Source: JAFGPF01 sp964409485 (lineage in GTDB: Bacteria; Chloroflexota; Dehalococcoidia; Dehalococcoidales; RBG-16-60-22). Taken from it: a stretch of 22,060 nt of DNA. The first letter of the stretch is position 1, and each line of letters begins with the position of its first letter. The translations under genes were made by a program, and so were the position numbers. Location of the stretch: positions 1 through 22,060 of the forward strand of contig CAYPDM010000024.1 in assembly GCA_964409485.1 (NCBI GenBank). Reading direction: 5' to 3'. The notes beneath the pieces were generated by a model, which saw only the letters and a list, made by a program, of their open reading frames with translations, had not been told where the DNA came from and did not search any database. Of this stretch, positions 21,065 through 22,060 are shown in pieces.

Positions 21065-22060
21065 CCAAACCTGAAATCATCTTCGATAGCACGAAGATGG
21101 AAAATATAGGAGGGCCCAGGAAAAGCGTCCTGCCCCGCTACTACTTTCCACTCATTATCGGCATCATCATCGCCGAAGTGGTCATTCTGGGTTTGGTACT
21201 TTTTGACATCTTTCCACTCACCCACGACTTTGAAGTACATTCCTATGCGCAGTACGCTTCGTATGTCGATGTTTCAGATATCACGCAAATATCGGTAACC
21301 ATCACCAGGTGGTTTTTCTTCCTGCTGACGGCCGGGGTTCTCATCCCCACGACCCTGATTATCATCATGGAGGTTACCCGTCGTGTGATAATCGCCCGCA
21401 AAGGCGAAGCCAATGCCTGGGACGACGAATTCTCCTGGCTGGATAAACTCGACCGTGCCCCGAAAGTTCCTACCGATGCGAAAACCCGCGTAGAAAACGA
21501 ATACATCCGGCGTTTTGATATCCACCAGCGTATCCAGCATTTCGTTTTAATGGTTTCATTTATCGTCTTAGCGGTAACCGGTTTTATTAGGGGCTTCCCG
21601 GACTGGCCGACTTTCCAGTGGTTTACCGGCGTTTTCGGTGGCACCGAGGTCCTGCGGCTGGTCCATGATATAGCCGCGTTTGCCATGATTGCCGACGGCA
21701 TCTATCACTTCGGGTATATAGCCTATGGGTACTTCGTGAAACACAAATCTCCCGTAGCGATGTTCCCAAGCTGGAAGGACCTTAAAGATATCATCCATAC
21801 GTTTCTCTGGATATTCGGGATGCACCGGCATGAACCGCAGTATGAACGTTTTCAGTACGGCCAGAAGATAGATTACTGGGCAATATTCTGGGGCATGCCG
21901 GTCATGGTAATAACGGGCATAATCATGATGTTCCCCTCTATTTTCGGCCAGTGGCTTGACGGCCAGTGGTTCACTGTGGTTGCTGCCGCCCACCGCGACG
22001 AGGCGGTCCTCGCCGTCGGGTTTATACTCATCGTCCACATGTATTACGGCCACCTTCAAA
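21058..22060 (+). CDS. Cytochrome b-type membrane subunit (FdnI/cytochrome b561-like), cut by window end
   Basis: An open frame from the ATG at 21058, overlapping the catalytic-subunit stop by seven bases, runs at least 334 codons to the window edge without a stop. Hydrophobic segments are visible near residues 28-46, 79-100, 162-178, 205-227, 275-293 and 320 onward. Histidines in RIQHFVLM, RLVHDIAAF and IVHMYYGHL are placed like the heme ligands of FdnI and Ni-Fe hydrogenase cytochrome b subunits, and VTGFIRG is a family-like turn. An N-terminal extension with a large loop (about 100-150) is unusual. It would give the complex a second, heme-bearing quinone or electron-exit module beside NrfD. 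Confidence 0.85.
   Translation, partial: MVTKPEIIFDSTKMENIGGPRKSVLPRYYFPLIIGIIIAEVVILGLVLFDIFPLTHDFEVHSYAQYASYVDVSDITQISVTITRWFFFLLTAGVLIPTTLIIIMEVTRRVIIARKGEANAWDDEFSWLDKLDRAPKVPTDAKTRVENEYIRRFDIHQRIQHFVLMVSFIVLAVTGFIRGFPDWPTFQWFTGVFGGTEVLRLVHDIAAFAMIADGIYHFGYIAYGYFVKHKSPVAMFPSWKDLKDIIHTFLWIFGMHRHEPQYERFQYGQKIDYWAIFWGMPVMVITGIIMMFPSIFGQWLDGQWFTVVAAAHRDEAVLAVGFILIVHMYYGHLQ

Noticed and set aside
21568..22059. 163-codon - strand frame at the right edge
   Set aside because: The + strand frame there encodes hydrophobic helices with heme-type histidines and is coupled to the upstream gene.

Overview
This window looks like a chromosomal segment of an anaerobic bacterium, most plausibly a Dehalococcoidia-type member of the Chloroflexota. 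That assignment is inferred from gene content and style: a flavin/Fe-S protein of anaerobes, CoA-ligase and branched-chain-type transporter genes, a Cys-ligated molybdopterin enzyme with an NrfD anchor, and NarL-type signalling. No rRNA or marker gene proves it.

Region 1 (1-3065) is accessory-looking. It holds an AT-rich two-helix membrane protein, a gene-poor stretch, a small coiled-coil protein, an iron-sulfur flavoprotein, a divergent small membrane-anchored protein with a transglutaminase-like Cys-His-Asp set, and an elongator tRNA-Met. The divergent promoter region between the last two proteins carries three 11-bp direct repeats of the PhoB/OmpR-family type.

Region 2 (3066-12222) is a transport and CoA-activation locus. 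A Cys4 mini-protein is translationally coupled to a LivG-type ATPase on the + strand. Facing it on the - strand is a tightly packed run: PaaI-like thioesterase, (gap with a leader), long-chain-type acyl-CoA synthetase, LivH and LivM permeases, LivK-type lipoprotein, LivF ATPase and a PaaK-like ligase. The likely job is import of a carboxylic acid (aromatic, branched or fatty; the substrate is not decidable here), its activation to the CoA thioester, and thioesterase clean-up.

Region 3 (12359-16661) is a signalling locus. It contains a GYD-domain protein, a PLDc_N-like small membrane protein, a membrane PAS protein without a kinase domain, two tandem paralogous 56- and 57-residue membrane proteins, and a divergent NarL-type response regulator with its histidine kinase. 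The PAS protein and the kinase share the same N-terminal membrane domain, so they probably sense related signals.

Region 4 (16677-22060) starts with a 3' half of a tRNA-Gly gene lacking its 5' half, the usual footprint of integration into a tRNA gene. By geometry the inserted DNA lies to the right. After an AT-rich stretch with three TGTAAC-type half sites comes a four-gene respiratory module: a four-cluster ferredoxin subunit, an NrfD membrane subunit, a molybdopterin catalytic subunit with a Cys metal ligand and no Tat signal, and a b-type cytochrome cut by the window end. This module may therefore sit on a tRNA-Gly-integrated island.
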